From: Kalmusia sp. IMI 367209
Lineage: Eukaryota > Ascomycota > Dothideomycetes > Pleosporales > Didymosphaeriaceae
Reading direction: 5' to 3'
Length of the DNA stretch: 64,000 nucleotides
NCBI GenBank assembly: GCA_027946365.1
Contig: JAPEUQ010000013.1
Location: 372,001-436,000, forward strand
Shown here: piece after piece, positions 24,063-34,213 of the stretch
Numbering within the stretch: position 1 is the first letter of the stretch
How the letters are laid out: each line of letters starts with the position of its first letter
Made by a program: the position numbers and the translations under genes
Notes under the pieces: generated by a model
The model's input: only the letters and a program-made list of their open reading frames with translations
Database searches by the model: none
Told to the model about the DNA's origin: nothing

Positions 24063-24830
24063 TCACGAATTCTTCTCCCCTACATCAAGCGCCACCAAGA
24101 ACCTTGACACGCAGTTGTACGCGGCCACTGTCGCCTACCCCTAGTCAATATTCAGAAATAACAGAATTAATCTCATGCATACTTACCGTGATCTCCACGA
24201 TCTCTTTCTCACTGAAAAACTCCCTTAGCCGCGCAAACACATCATCCAGTACTTTCACATCCCGCGTCATTGCGTCCACGTACGCGAACACGACTGTGTG
24301 CCGCTCATCAAAGACTTTACCAAAGGTTGCTGTGTCTCGTGGAAGAGTGTAGCGTACTGCGTCTATGTGCTCTTGTGTTACGCCTGGTGAAGCGAGGAGG
24401 AGGGGGTAGTGGTGGCCCCATTCGTACCTGTTGTAGGGAAGGTGAATTAGAGATTGGTGAAGAGGGGAAACTGGTAGAATTTCGTGGCTTTGAGGCTGAA
24501 GTGTTTTTGCTTGAGATGGTTATGGTACGTACCATGCGCCGTTCGCGACGGCGACGCGGCAGATTGCTAGCTCGCGGATGGAGGTGGGAAGTGAAGTTTG
24601 AGTGCGAATAGCGCCGAGGAACGAGTTCCTAGGCTTAGTGAGATCATATTTCGATTACTGCTGTTTTAGATACGGATTTACCATCCATCTGCGACAGGAG
24701 GGGCATGGAGTAATGCACGGTCAAGCTCAAGTAGACCGGCGGAACCGCGTCGTTGGCGGACACGCGCGACTACAGCTTGATCTTCAGGGTCATCAAAATG
24801 AGGATCATCGGAGATATAGGGAAGGCGCAT
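24063..24830 (-). CDS. Carboxymuconolactone decarboxylase (CMD/AhpD-like) family protein
   Basis: Four exons: 24682-24830, 24533-24628, 24187-24427 and 24063-24134; 185 residues in a perfect frame, although no long open frame exists. The start MRLPYISDDP is the only good ATG. Segments such as VADGWNSFLGAIR, ELAICRVAVANGAWYEWGHH, LREFFSEKEIVEI and ATVAAYNCVSRF are characteristic of a common fungal CMD subfamily. It lacks the CxxC of AhpD and has the E-W-x-H-H pattern instead. These alpha-helical proteins act as small decarboxylases or peroxide-related enzymes; the substrate here is unknown. It is divergent from the rRNA methyltransferase gene, with only about 150 bp between the start codons. 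Confidence 0.88.
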
Positions 24831-24981
24831 CTTAAATAGTACAAACTAAGGGTAATATCAGAGAAGATGTGGATGTTGAAGGTTCGGAAGGTTCGGAAAT
24901 GTTTCCGCAAGCTTCGCTTAACAAGTGGCTATCATTCCAGGTCTTCACCCCACACCATCTCACCGCATTACAGACACCCTT
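24831..24981. promoter_or_regulatory. Compact divergent promoter
   Basis: 151 bp separate the ATGs of the minus-strand CMD gene (24830) and the plus-strand methyltransferase gene (24982), so the two promoters must overlap. It contains a direct repeat, GGTTCGGAAGGTTCGGAA (two tandem GGTTCGGAA units near 24881-24898). Confidence 0.6.
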
Positions 24982-26037
24982 ATGGCGCCACCAAGACCTA
25001 GACCTAAATCGACCAAGAAGCCGCCTTCGAAAGCTTCAAAAGAGAAGGCTCCAAAGTTCAAAGAGCCTGCGACCACCTCGTCTCTTCCTCTCGAACTCCA
25101 GCAATTACTCCTCAACATCTTCAAAAATTCCTTTGCAGAAAGACTCTCCTCGGACATCAAACCGCTCCTGCAAGAAGTTAAGGGTCACCTCTATAACCGC
25201 GACTTTCTGACCGCGTTCGGAAAGGAAGAGTATTTGGAAGCGTATGCCTTGCGCTGGAGTCCAAGTCGAGCATTATGTTACCTACAGATACTACATGATC
25301 TGAAGGAAGAATTGCAGCCTTTTTCAGAGACAGCAAAGGAAACAGAAGATGTAGAATGGAATGTTGTGTCTCTGGGTGGGGGTGCAGGCGCAGAGATAGT
25401 CGCGCTCGGTGGCTTGATGAAACTATTAGAGCCGATTGATGAAGAGCATAGAACCGAGCTAAAAATCACTGCAATTGATATTGCAGACTGGGCCCATGTG
25501 GTGGGAAAGTTAAGAGAAGGTATTGTGAGCAAGCCACCATTATCGAAGTATGCTTCTGCCGCGGTGCAGGCTGCGAATGCGGCGCTCACGGATCCTGCTG
25601 GCTTCAGCGTGGGGTTCCACCAGCATGACGTTTTGAACACGCCCATGGACACGCTCGAGACGCATCTGAAAGAGGCGAACCTAATCACACTCATGTTCAC
25701 TCTAAATGAACTGTATTCGGCTTCTCTCGCACTTACGCAAAACCTCCTACTCAATTTGACGAGGGGCCTTAAACCGGGCGCATGTCTCCTAGTCGTCGAT
25801 AGCCCGGGAAGCTACTCAACTGTAAGCCTGAACGGCGCGGAGAAGAAGTACCCGATGCAATGGTTGTTAGATCACACGCTCCTCGCGACGGAAGGGAAAC
25901 GCGGGAGCGATGAGCCAAAGTGGGAGAAGATCAAAGAGGAGGAGAGCAAGTGGTTTAGATTGGATGACGCGCTGCACTATCCAATTGAGCTCGAAAACAT
26001 GCGGTACCAGCTGCATCTCTACCGGAGACTGGGATGA
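24982..26037 (+). CDS. 25S rRNA (uridine-N3) methyltransferase, Bmt6-like
   Basis: An intronless 351-residue protein from the ATG at 24982 (MAPPRPRPKSTKK). The basic N-terminal ~45 residues suit a nucleolar RNA-binding protein. A helical domain (residues ~45-125) precedes a Rossmann-type methyltransferase with the SAM-binding glycine motif VSLGGGAGAEIVALGG, the acidic post-strand-2 TAIDIADW, and LMFTLNELYS and CLLVVDSPGSY further on. This arrangement matches the fungal 25S rRNA (uridine 2843-N3) methyltransferase family, whose yeast member is Bmt6. It would methylate 25S rRNA during ribosome maturation in the nucleolus. Family assignment comes from recognition of the motif set; the exact target nucleotide is inferred. 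Confidence 0.85.
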   Translation: MAPPRPRPKSTKKPPSKASKEKAPKFKEPATTSSLPLELQQLLLNIFKNSFAERLSSDIKPLLQEVKGHLYNRDFLTAFGKEEYLEAYALRWSPSRALCYLQILHDLKEELQPFSETAKETEDVEWNVVSLGGGAGAEIVALGGLMKLLEPIDEEHRTELKITAIDIADWAHVVGKLREGIVSKPPLSKYASAAVQAANAALTDPAGFSVGFHQHDVLNTPMDTLETHLKEANLITLMFTLNELYSASLALTQNLLLNLTRGLKPGACLLVVDSPGSYSTVSLNGAEKKYPMQWLLDHTLLATEGKRGSDEPKWEKIKEEESKWFRLDDALHYPIELENMRYQLHLYRRLG

Positions 26038-27249
26038 GGTGGGACTGCAGACGACCAGCGCTACCCTAAGAGTGGAAAATAAGAGCCCGTGACACCACAG
26101 CGTTCCAGCACATACTTCATCCCTGGGCTCGTGTAACCAGCAAATGTTTAAAACATTCCACGCGCTCCCTATCCACCCTACCGGCGTCCCTCCTCTTGAT
26201 CCATCGACTCCACCATACGATCTCCCCTAGCACCACTTGCTCCAGAATGTGCCTTCACCACCTCAAAACTTTCTTCCGCTCCTCCCACAGCAAATCAGAC
26301 CCAAGCACCCAAACCACTCCCGCCATCCCCGATGCCCCTCCGCAAGAATTCACGAGGAGAATATTCTCGCGAGAAGCCCTGGCATAGCGGTGGAAAAAGT
26401 GGAGCCAAGATACTTACAAGAGCCGTAAGCCTAATTTTCTCCTTCACTTCTCAAGGGGACCGAATGAGAGGGTTGACTATCGGGTATGGAGGGACGTGGG
26501 AACATTAAGGGGTGAGTAGGGAAGGATGGGTGAACAGGTTTGAACACGGAAACTGACGAGGGAAGGAAGAACGAGGACGCGTCACTTAGATGTTTACTAG
26601 AGGGGGGTTGGGAGGGGACTGGGTGTTAAGGCGAGGAAGGTGAGCGGAGGGAAGTGTTGGATGATGGGTAGATGCGACAAGGTTTTGTTATGTTTAAGAG
26701 TCGAGGACAATCCAAGTACGAAATGGGATACACAGAAGGCACAAGATATGAGATGTCAGGCTGGGTTCTGCAAAGGCTAGAGTGAGGGCGATACTTGATA
26801 TGTAAACTGTTCTTTCTATGCATGGTAACCTGAGTGGTCGTTCATGTGATTTTTCCATAAGCGAACACCTATGTAGTTTTAATACGAAATCTACCTAGAG
26901 GGCAGGGGCTTCTTTTCGCATTATTGTTCCTTTCACTCGGCAGCATGCCTGTCTTAACAAGCCACGCCATGTGTGTTTGTATGAGCCGACCTACAGCGGT
27001 ACAATAGCACGCTATTTTCACGGTACCTAAGAGATAGCGGCATGTTCGCATATTCGAGGAGCTGATGAAACTAGCACATGCAGGCGTATCTGGAGAATTA
27101 TTTGTTACAAGATTCGCCAAACATACGTAGGCCATTGAAATAAAACGAGCGTATGTATCAATTAAATCACGCACTCAGCGCTTAAGCATCAAATGCTACG
27201 AGACTAGCAACCCTTATGTCCATCGTCATAGCTGATCTAAGAAATCAGC
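26038..27249. other. Convergent intergenic stretch
   Basis: 1.2 kb between two converging genes. No supportable gene. A 46-codon ORF starting near 26246 with a Met-Cys start is the only candidate and is weak. Confidence 0.5.
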
Positions 27250-29311
27250 CTACCCAGAAACCTTCTGTCCAAAACTACTTCTTGCAATCTGTCACTACCA
27301 GTTAGCAACCCCATCTCACACAGCATCACTAACGGACTCACCTTGCTTCTGAACCTCTTTCCAAACATATAGGCCGGGATCGTCAACGAGCAGACCCCCA
27401 AATTGATCAGAGCCAATGCCACGAAAACCGTCTTAGGACCAACCGTCATCATCCACCCATTCGCGTACGTAGTGGCCAAAAACGTGAACACCGCCTTCGT
27501 AAAATTGATCGTCACGAATGCCTGGTTTGCATCGTTCGGATGGCAGTCGATCACGTACGTGAGCGACGCCTGCGACGCGAATGGCACCGAGAACGAATAG
27601 ACCGAGAAGAACGCCATGACCTGGTAGATGGATGCTGCGTTGTGGAGCGAGTACCCGAAGCCGATGAAGCCGACAGTGGCGAAGGGCACAGCGACAAGCA
27701 TGAGGACGAGGCGGAACTCGGGCTCGAAGATGCCGTTGTTGCGGCGAGCCATGAATTTGGCGGCCGCGTCTGCCATCCATCCAGAGAGCGGCGAGCCAAT
27801 GAAGCCGACGAGGAGGAGGGGGAGGTTAGTGAGGCCGATCTGTGCGGGGTTGAGACTGTAGGGTGGGAGCGAAAGGGCTGTGACCGCAAGCACGGAGATG
27901 GTGAGAAGGAAGGTAAAGTACGTCCCGTAGACGACCGTGGAAAATAGCACGGCGGGGTAGGCGATGAGAGGAACGGGCTTCCAGACCCCTTTCCAGAAAG
28001 ATTCAGGTGACAAGCGGCCGCGGAAGAGGCGAAGTTTGGAGCGGTAGGTCTCTTTCTCTGAGGTTTCGATATCGAAGAAGGAACCTTTCTCTTGGATTTG
28101 TATTTTGGAAGAGTTGTCACGGGTACCGTTGTACGTAGTTTCTACGACGACGAAATAGAGACCGATGAGTATTGGAACGTATATGATGGCTGAGACGCCA
28201 AAGGTCGATTCGAAGCTCAGATTTTGAATGATGACGCCCGAGATCGTCTGGCCCAGAAGGACACCAGAAGCTAACATCATGCCCCAGATTGACAAACGGG
28301 TGCCTCTTTGATGGACGAAGAATAAATCGGATACGGTTGAGGTTACGAGGGTCTCGAGCGGTGCTGATGCAATACCTTGGATGATCCTCATTGCTGCAAG
28401 TTGAGGAAAAGACTGTAGTGGTCAGAATGAGCGCCTTATCTGATAAACCGACGTACGTGTGTTGCTCCAATCATTTGACCCCACAGGCAGGTAATAAAGA
28501 GAATTACAGCTGAGATGAATAGGAAAGGACGTTTGCCCCATATATTAGCTCCGGACGCAGTGACTAAAGCAAATCAGTACAGTCTAGTAGAGAATTAAGA
28601 CCAAGGACGTACAGAAGGTAGTAGCACCAATCCAAAAGGCAAAGAAGCCAATGATGAGACTCGATGCTAAATCAATACTGACTCCATAGGTTGCAACAAT
28701 GACTTGGAGCCCGGGTGTCACTGCATGAGAGACGTAAATCAGTATGAAGTATTTGCAGGTGTTTCGTGCGATGTAAATTTGGCAAGATCAATACTAATAT
28801 TATATTTGTCGCTGTTCAGGAAAGGGTATGTTTCCACATTGAGATGGACGGTGTCCGCAAGATAGACTCACCCATCGGACCAAGGCTGTTATAGTCAGAT
28901 TGATATTGTAAGACCAAACACTACGATGACTCACGAAGTTGTGACACCAGAGGCAAAAGCCAGGATAACGATGATGGACTCTAGAAGCATGTCAGCAACA
29001 CAAGCTAATCTTTTGTTAGAAATAGTACCTTTCCATGCCCGAGACCTAGGTCTTGTTAGCTTTGGAGCAAAGAGGTTGATACTATCCGTACCAGTTAAGA
29101 GGATCATTCGGATCGTCCGACGGTTGCGGTTGTAGGATGATATTGCCATCGCGCTTTAGTGAGCTTTCATTCGTTTGTTCCTCTATATCAAGGTGTTAGG
29201 TGCTGTATAGTGCTGGCCAAGGAAGATGATAATACCAGTCTCTCTGGCGCCAATGGTGTATGTCCCAGGCGGCGCGGCCATATGAGGGTCTTCCAGGACG
29301 CCCAAACCCAT
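27250..29311 (-). CDS. MFS multidrug/polyamine-type transporter (DHA1-like)
   Basis: Nine exons: 29236-29311, 29092-29182, 29029-29045, 28935-28980, 28872-28885, 28613-28720, 28457-28563, 27342-28412 and 27250-27288; 522 residues. Two exons are very small (17 and 14 nt) and the joined frame still gives the family pattern. Landmarks are MGLGVLEDP at the start, QPSDDPNDPLNW before the first helix, the loop GANIWGKRPF (residues ~125-135), AAMRIIQGIASAPLETL, the RGTRLSIWGMML loop, and about twelve hydrophobic helices. This is the 12-helix drug:H+ antiporter family common in fungi, which exports drugs, polyamines or small metabolites at the plasma membrane. The substrate cannot be told from sequence. 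The 53-nt last intron has a GCTAAC branch site and replaces a false read-through C terminus. Confidence 0.88.
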
Positions 29312-30955
29312 ATTTGCTTTTTCTTTATAAAATGGATGCAGAAAAATAACGAAAGGAGGACTGCCAGCAGACCGATAAAAAGAAAAGAAACAAGTAAAAA
29401 TCTAAAAGGAAAAAAGAAGCGTCGTAAAAGAAGGATACTCGCAACAAGAATCGGAGACCAGCTCTTAGTGATACTGCGACATCTCAAAGGTCATATCAAA
29501 TATGGCACCAAGGCAATGATGCGCGTCCCTCTGGCTCGAAACTTCGATGAGAACGCGCTATGCCGGGAGGTATTGATCAACGAAAAGCGATTAGGTTTCA
29601 GCCGCAAGCGCTTTGACAGAGTGACAGGGCTGAACTACCGTGACAGGCTTGCTAGCTGCCGGGCGCCAAGACTCAGAATAGATCCAACACGGCACACGTT
29701 TCATGGAAGCTAGCCTTGCCTGCTTAAAGTCTTCTAGAAAGTGATCGGATGTCGATAGGTACCGATGACCGACTGAGTGTTGAGAGGCATATCTTTCCCT
29801 ATCAAAGACCATACGCGCGGTGAAAAGATGTAGGACACAGGCTGATCGGATGTTGCGCATGGTCGAGTATTCGCAATGAATGGCATTCTACAATATCTTC
29901 GAGTGTATAAAAAAGGGCCCTAGCTTTCAAGCTGTGATGCAATGTGGGTCCGGCAGAAGATCACCCCACCACAAAGTGGAGGTGCCGGAACGAGTTATCT
30001 GTACGAAGCGATGCGTTCAAGAAGATGTCGCAGGTGACAGATAAGGACAGCTCACTTCAGAAGAGGTATGGTAATGTGTCTCATCATATTAAGTTCATAA
30101 TGTGACTCGACGAACTCAGCGAAGTTCAGAACGCCTGTTTGATAAGGCATGATTTTCGTCTAGGGTTATGCCACCAGAAGTGTTTCTCGACTACGCTTCC
30201 TGGTATAACGGGCCACAGAATCTGACAAACCCAACTCTGGGACAGTCGTAATACTCGAGTGCAGGGCATAGGCTAGGACGCAAGCAGTGAGGGAAGGACG
30301 ACCCGGTTATCTTGCAAAGGTGTTGCTGCGTCATAAGCAGGGTTCATATTGTCATCCCCTAATCAGTAGAAGCAAAAGAGAATGTGCAGTAACTGAAGTA
30401 AAGAGCTGATCGATTCTTGGTGACATTGCGAGTTATGTGAGCGCTTACAAGTAACTGAAGGAAAGGTAGTCGAAGTGGCCATGGCGTGGAGGCGTTAAAG
30501 CTAGTCTCAAATCCGCCAAGCGGCACTTGTCAATACATGAGCATGCATAGCAACCATATACACGTAAGACTATTTTCGTGCATCTACTCTGTACGGTTCT
30601 GCAACAACGGCTCTGACTACTACTCTGGGCTCAAAGTACAAGACATTCAGGTATCACTCGGGTACTGCAACCGACGTGCAGGTTGTACGGCAGCGACGAT
30701 GACAAATGAGCCTTAGCCAGACCAAGGGCGACCCGAAGCTTCACTGTCAATCTTCTAAGACAACACGAAGCACAGTAGAATCTTCCACGAGATTGCGCCA
30801 TCGAGTCGACCATATAAGATAACCCGAGTACCTACTCTTGCACAGAAAACACACTTACAGCCACAACTTACGTAGTACCCAAACAGACTTTAACCCCACC
30901 ATCCCGCCAGATCACCGGAATCTGAAGACCTTGAGTTGAGACTCACACTGCAATC
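29312..30955. other. Divergent intergenic stretch
   Basis: 1.6 kb between the MFS and thioredoxin 5' ends. No supportable gene; open frames are short and unconserved-looking. It must hold both promoters. A TATAAG at 30813-30818 lies about 140 bp before the thioredoxin ATG. Confidence 0.55.
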
Positions 30956-31414
30956 ATGGTTGCCGAAATTAGCTCCACCCTGCACTTCCGTACCCTCGTC
31001 ACCGCTCACACCTATCTCGTCGCCGATTTCTTCGCAACGTGGTGTCCACCCTGCAAAGCCATCGCGCCCGTCTACGAGCAGCTCTCTAAAGCTAACTCGG
31101 TCCCCGGCAAAGTCGCTTTCGTCAAGATCAACGTCGATGAGCAGCCGGAGCTCGCCGCGCAGTTCGGCATCGCTTCTATACCCACGTTCGTGATATTCAA
31201 GGATGGCAAGCAAGTTGAGGAGATTAAGAGCGCGAATGCGCCGGCACTGAAGAGGAGTGTGGAAAAGATCACGGCGGATGTGAAGAGTGCGGCAGCGAAA
31301 GTGGAGACAGAGAAGAAGGTAGAGACAAAGGTAGAAGAGAAGGAGGATGAGAAGACAGTTAGTGGGAGCTATGGCATGACGGGTGGGAATAATTGGAAGA
31401 TGTCGCTGAACTAA
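30956..31414 (+). CDS. Thioredoxin with charged C-terminal extension
   Basis: An intronless 152-residue protein. Residues 1-105 are a thioredoxin domain with VADFFATWCPPCKAIAP (active-site CPPC instead of the canonical CGPC), a KINVDEQPELAAQFGI segment, and the cis-proline region IPTFVIFKDG. After that comes a ~45-residue extension very rich in Lys, Glu and Val, ending in Gly/Asn-rich sequence. A CPPC site is known in some thioredoxins and would shift the redox potential. There is no signal peptide, so it is probably cytosolic and recycled by thioredoxin reductase. The next gene downstream on the same strand, 550 bp away, is another thioredoxin-fold protein (PDI). Confidence 0.92.
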   Translation: MVAEISSTLHFRTLVTAHTYLVADFFATWCPPCKAIAPVYEQLSKANSVPGKVAFVKINVDEQPELAAQFGIASIPTFVIFKDGKQVEEIKSANAPALKRSVEKITADVKSAAAKVETEKKVETKVEEKEDEKTVSGSYGMTGGNNWKMSLN

Positions 31415-31967
31415 ATGATACATATAGCATCGCGGTGCTTTCATACTCGCGCGATTTCGGCGGTTGAGCTTGAGGACGCTCATAATGCTTGCACCGCAAC
31501 GCTGAAACAGAAAGCTCCATTTGATACCCATGGGCAAGATTGGCGTGTGTATTTGGTTCTCGAGCAAATCTCAGACTGAACATACAGTCATGGCGTTATA
31601 AATCATGTTGGTCCGTTTCCATAGGAAATGCTATTCACTACTACTTTAGAGCATGGTGGCTTGCGTGACTACGCACATGAAAGAAAGTCGTACATTCCCG
31701 TTCGGCCGCCCACCTGCTACGTGTGAGAACCACCTAGCTACCTATTGATAAATACACACAGTAGGAATCCATCTGCCGCTTATTGGTTTCATATCTCGAA
31801 GCGTACCGCCGATTATCAATCCCACCAGAACGCGCAAGGTGTCCACTGCCAAGACCTCCGCCACTTGCCCGCATCAAAAGCTCCAGCTACCACCACAACA
31901 AGTCCCATTCCCCAGATACACCGCCTAAGGCCCCAATCACACTTGGAGCCCTACAACACACATAGAC
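31415..31967. other. Intergenic stretch
   Basis: No supportable gene. Pyrimidine-rich and CCACCA-rich just before the PDI ATG, consistent with a 5' leader. Confidence 0.5.
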
Positions 31968-33126
31968 ATGATTTTCAACCGCCTGTTACCGGCAGCCATC
32001 GCGCTGCTGCCGGCCCTCGTCTCTGCCGAGAACGTCCTCGAGCTCACGCCCAAGAACTTCGACGACGTCGTTTTGAAATCCGGCAAGCCTGCTCTCGTAG
32101 AATTCTTCGCCCCCTGGTGCGGACACTGCAAGAACCTCGCTCCCGTATACGAGGAGCTCGCCACAAATTACCTACACGCCACCGACAAAGTTACCATTGC
32201 GAAGGTCGATGCGGACAACCACAAGGAGTTGGGAAAGAAGTTTGGCGTACAGGGTTTCCCGACCCTGAAGTGGTTTGACGGCAAGAGTAACACACCAAAG
32301 GAATATGACAGCGGGCGGGACCTCGAGAGTCTGCAGAAATTTGTGCAGGAGAAGAGCGGTGTGAGGCCGAAGGTCAAGGCGAAGTTGCCGAGCCAGGTCG
32401 TGATGCTGGATAATCAGAGCTTTAAGGAGAAGGTTGGAAAGGACCAGGACGTGCTTGTTGCTTTCACAGCACCTTGGTGTGGCCGTAAGTTCAAAACCTT
32501 TCCCCTGTCAACAACGGAGGTAGCTTCAAACGCAGAATGCTAAAGTGTGTACAGATTGCAAGAATCTCGCCCCCGTTTGGGAACAGCTTGCTACCGACTT
32601 CGCCACCGAACCAGGTGTCATAATTGCTAAGGTCGACGCCGAAGCTGATAACAGCAAGGCCCTTGCGTCCGAGCAGGGCGTCTCCTCTTACCCCACTATC
32701 AAGTACTTCAAGAAGGGCTCCACCGAGCCGCTTCCCTACGAGGGTGCCCGTGCGGAGGGCGATTTCGTAACCTTCATCAACAGCAACGCCGGTACACACC
32801 GTGCTGTTGGCGGCGGTCTTGATGCCACGGGCGGTACTATCGAGGCGCTCGACACCATCGTGTCCAAGTTCCAGGGCGCCTACGCAACTGGTATTGAAGA
32901 GGCAAAGAAGGCTGCTGCGGATCTTAAGGACAAGTACGCACAGTACTACGTCAAGGTTTTCGAGAAGACCGGCAAGAACGAAGGCTATGCTGAGAAGGAG
33001 TACAAGCGGCTGCAGGGCCTTATCGGCAAGGGAAATCTTGCGGCAGAGAAGATAGATGACCTGATCAGCAGGAGCAATATCCTGAAGAAGTTCCTTCCGG
33101 TTGAGCAGGACAAGAGCGAGTTGTAG
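31968..33126 (+). CDS. ER protein disulfide isomerase with ERp29-type C domain (ERp38/TigA-like)
   Basis: Two exons, 31968-32484 and 32555-33126, around a 70-nt intron that interrupts the second active site; 362 residues. A signal peptide (FNRLLPAAIALLPALVSA) precedes two thioredoxin-type a domains. The first carries APWCGHCKNLAPVYEEL; the second is rebuilt by splicing as APWC-GHCKNLAPVW. A helical ERp29-like domain follows (about residues 260-355). The protein ends in KSEL, a plausible but non-standard ER-retrieval tetrapeptide. It forms and rearranges disulfides in secretory proteins. Domain order and length match the filamentous-fungal ERp38/TigA family. Confidence 0.93.
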
Positions 33127-33535
33127 AGCGCCCCCGATGGGCTCATGATATACCTAGCAGCCTAGGTTATGTGGAACAACGACGCTTTTTATATGGGCAT
33201 AGACGCTTGGGCGTGTATCAAGTGCTGAATTTGGCGATGATGAGCTTGGGTGCTCGATGAAGCGTTGGAATTTGCTCCTGAAAGCATTCTCGTCCGATAG
33301 AATGTGGAGTCTTGACGAAGGAATGTATAACGTATCAAAGTCAATAGTTATGCGATACCATTGTTGTATTCTTACTGTAGATGTGCATATTGAGACGTGA
33401 CCATTACCTACCTTGCAAACCACTCCTTCAAACGCTAGAATAGCAGATCCTGCTCCAAGACGCAAAGAAATTCCTCGAACAATACATAAACCGCATCATG
33501 CTGAAAGCCCTCTCACAACACAAATTCCAGGCAAG
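33127..33535. other. Convergent intergenic stretch
   Basis: Holds the 3' ends of the PDI (plus) and HSBP1-like (minus) genes. No gene seen. Confidence 0.5.
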
Positions 33536-33886
33536 CTACTTGCTCGATCCGGAACCCTTGCTCCCATCTCCAGTCTGAATTGTAGCCTCGAGATTGTCGA
33601 GCCGCCGTGACATGTCGTCCACTACATCCTTGTCAATACCATACTAACACAGTCGTCTCCAGGGCTCCCTCACTCTTCGCAAGCAACTCGCTACTAACGG
33701 TGGAGAACTTAGTGTTCAGTTGCGTGAGTAGGTCGTCTACCACTTGAGCAAGCTCTGACGAGCTGTCGGTGCTGGAGTTTAGCGCCTGTGTAGATCAAGT
33801 TAGTATCTTCGAGGGTTTTGTGGAAGCGAAAGGTCACGTACCGCAGTGTCGGTTGTAGTGCGGTCGGCGGATGGGCGTGTTGGCAT
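33536..33886 (-). CDS. Heat shock factor-binding protein 1 (HSBP1) homologue
   Basis: An 80-residue protein in three small exons: 33842-33886, 33674-33785 and 33536-33621, with introns of 56 and 52 nt; the exons sum to 81 codons. No long open frame marks it. After a Thr/Ser-rich start (MPTRPSADRTTTDTA), the segment ELAQVVDDLLTQLNTKFSTV is followed across the second splice by KMDDMSRRLDNLEATI. This matches the HSBP1 coiled coil, in which hydrophobic heptads end in a DDMSxRxDxLE motif. HSBP1 binds the trimeric heat shock factor and dampens its activity; family members are also linked to WASH assembly. A short Gly/Ser tail ends the protein. It is divergent from EBP2. The second 3' splice site (GATGTAG) is chosen by conservation. 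Confidence 0.85.
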
Positions 33887-34213
33887 GATGCGAGGGTGCG
33901 CTGGCTTTGTACAGTACTGCGGTCGACTGCAAAACTCGATCCTGTGTCCGCTTATTTGACGTGTAGAAGACAAAGGTAGCTATGCAGTCTACTTTCAGAC
34001 TGGTGTGAATGTTTAGGCGTTGGTTGGTGCACGTGATGCGCCTCGGTGGCTTCCTTCCACGGTACACCGCCTCCACTAGTGCGGGCAGAATTTCCTGCCG
34101 CCAAGATTTCGAGCTCGAAATTTAGGTTTTCGACTACTAGAACCATAGACGATCCACCTCTTCGTGTATTCCTCTCATATCTACCCGTCTTCACACAGCT
34201 ACATTCCCACACA
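33887..34213. promoter_or_regulatory. Divergent promoter of HSBP1-like and EBP2 genes
   Basis: 327 bp separate the two start codons (33886 minus, 34214 plus). No clear core motif recognised; the role is inferred from gene orientation. Confidence 0.5.

Noticed and set aside
26246..26386. 46-codon plus-strand ORF beginning Met-Cys
   Set aside because: Too short, no family match, lies between two converging genes; could be chance.
27551..28120. 189-codon Ser/Pro-rich minus-strand frame
   Set aside because: It is another reading frame of the MFS transporter exon on the same strand.
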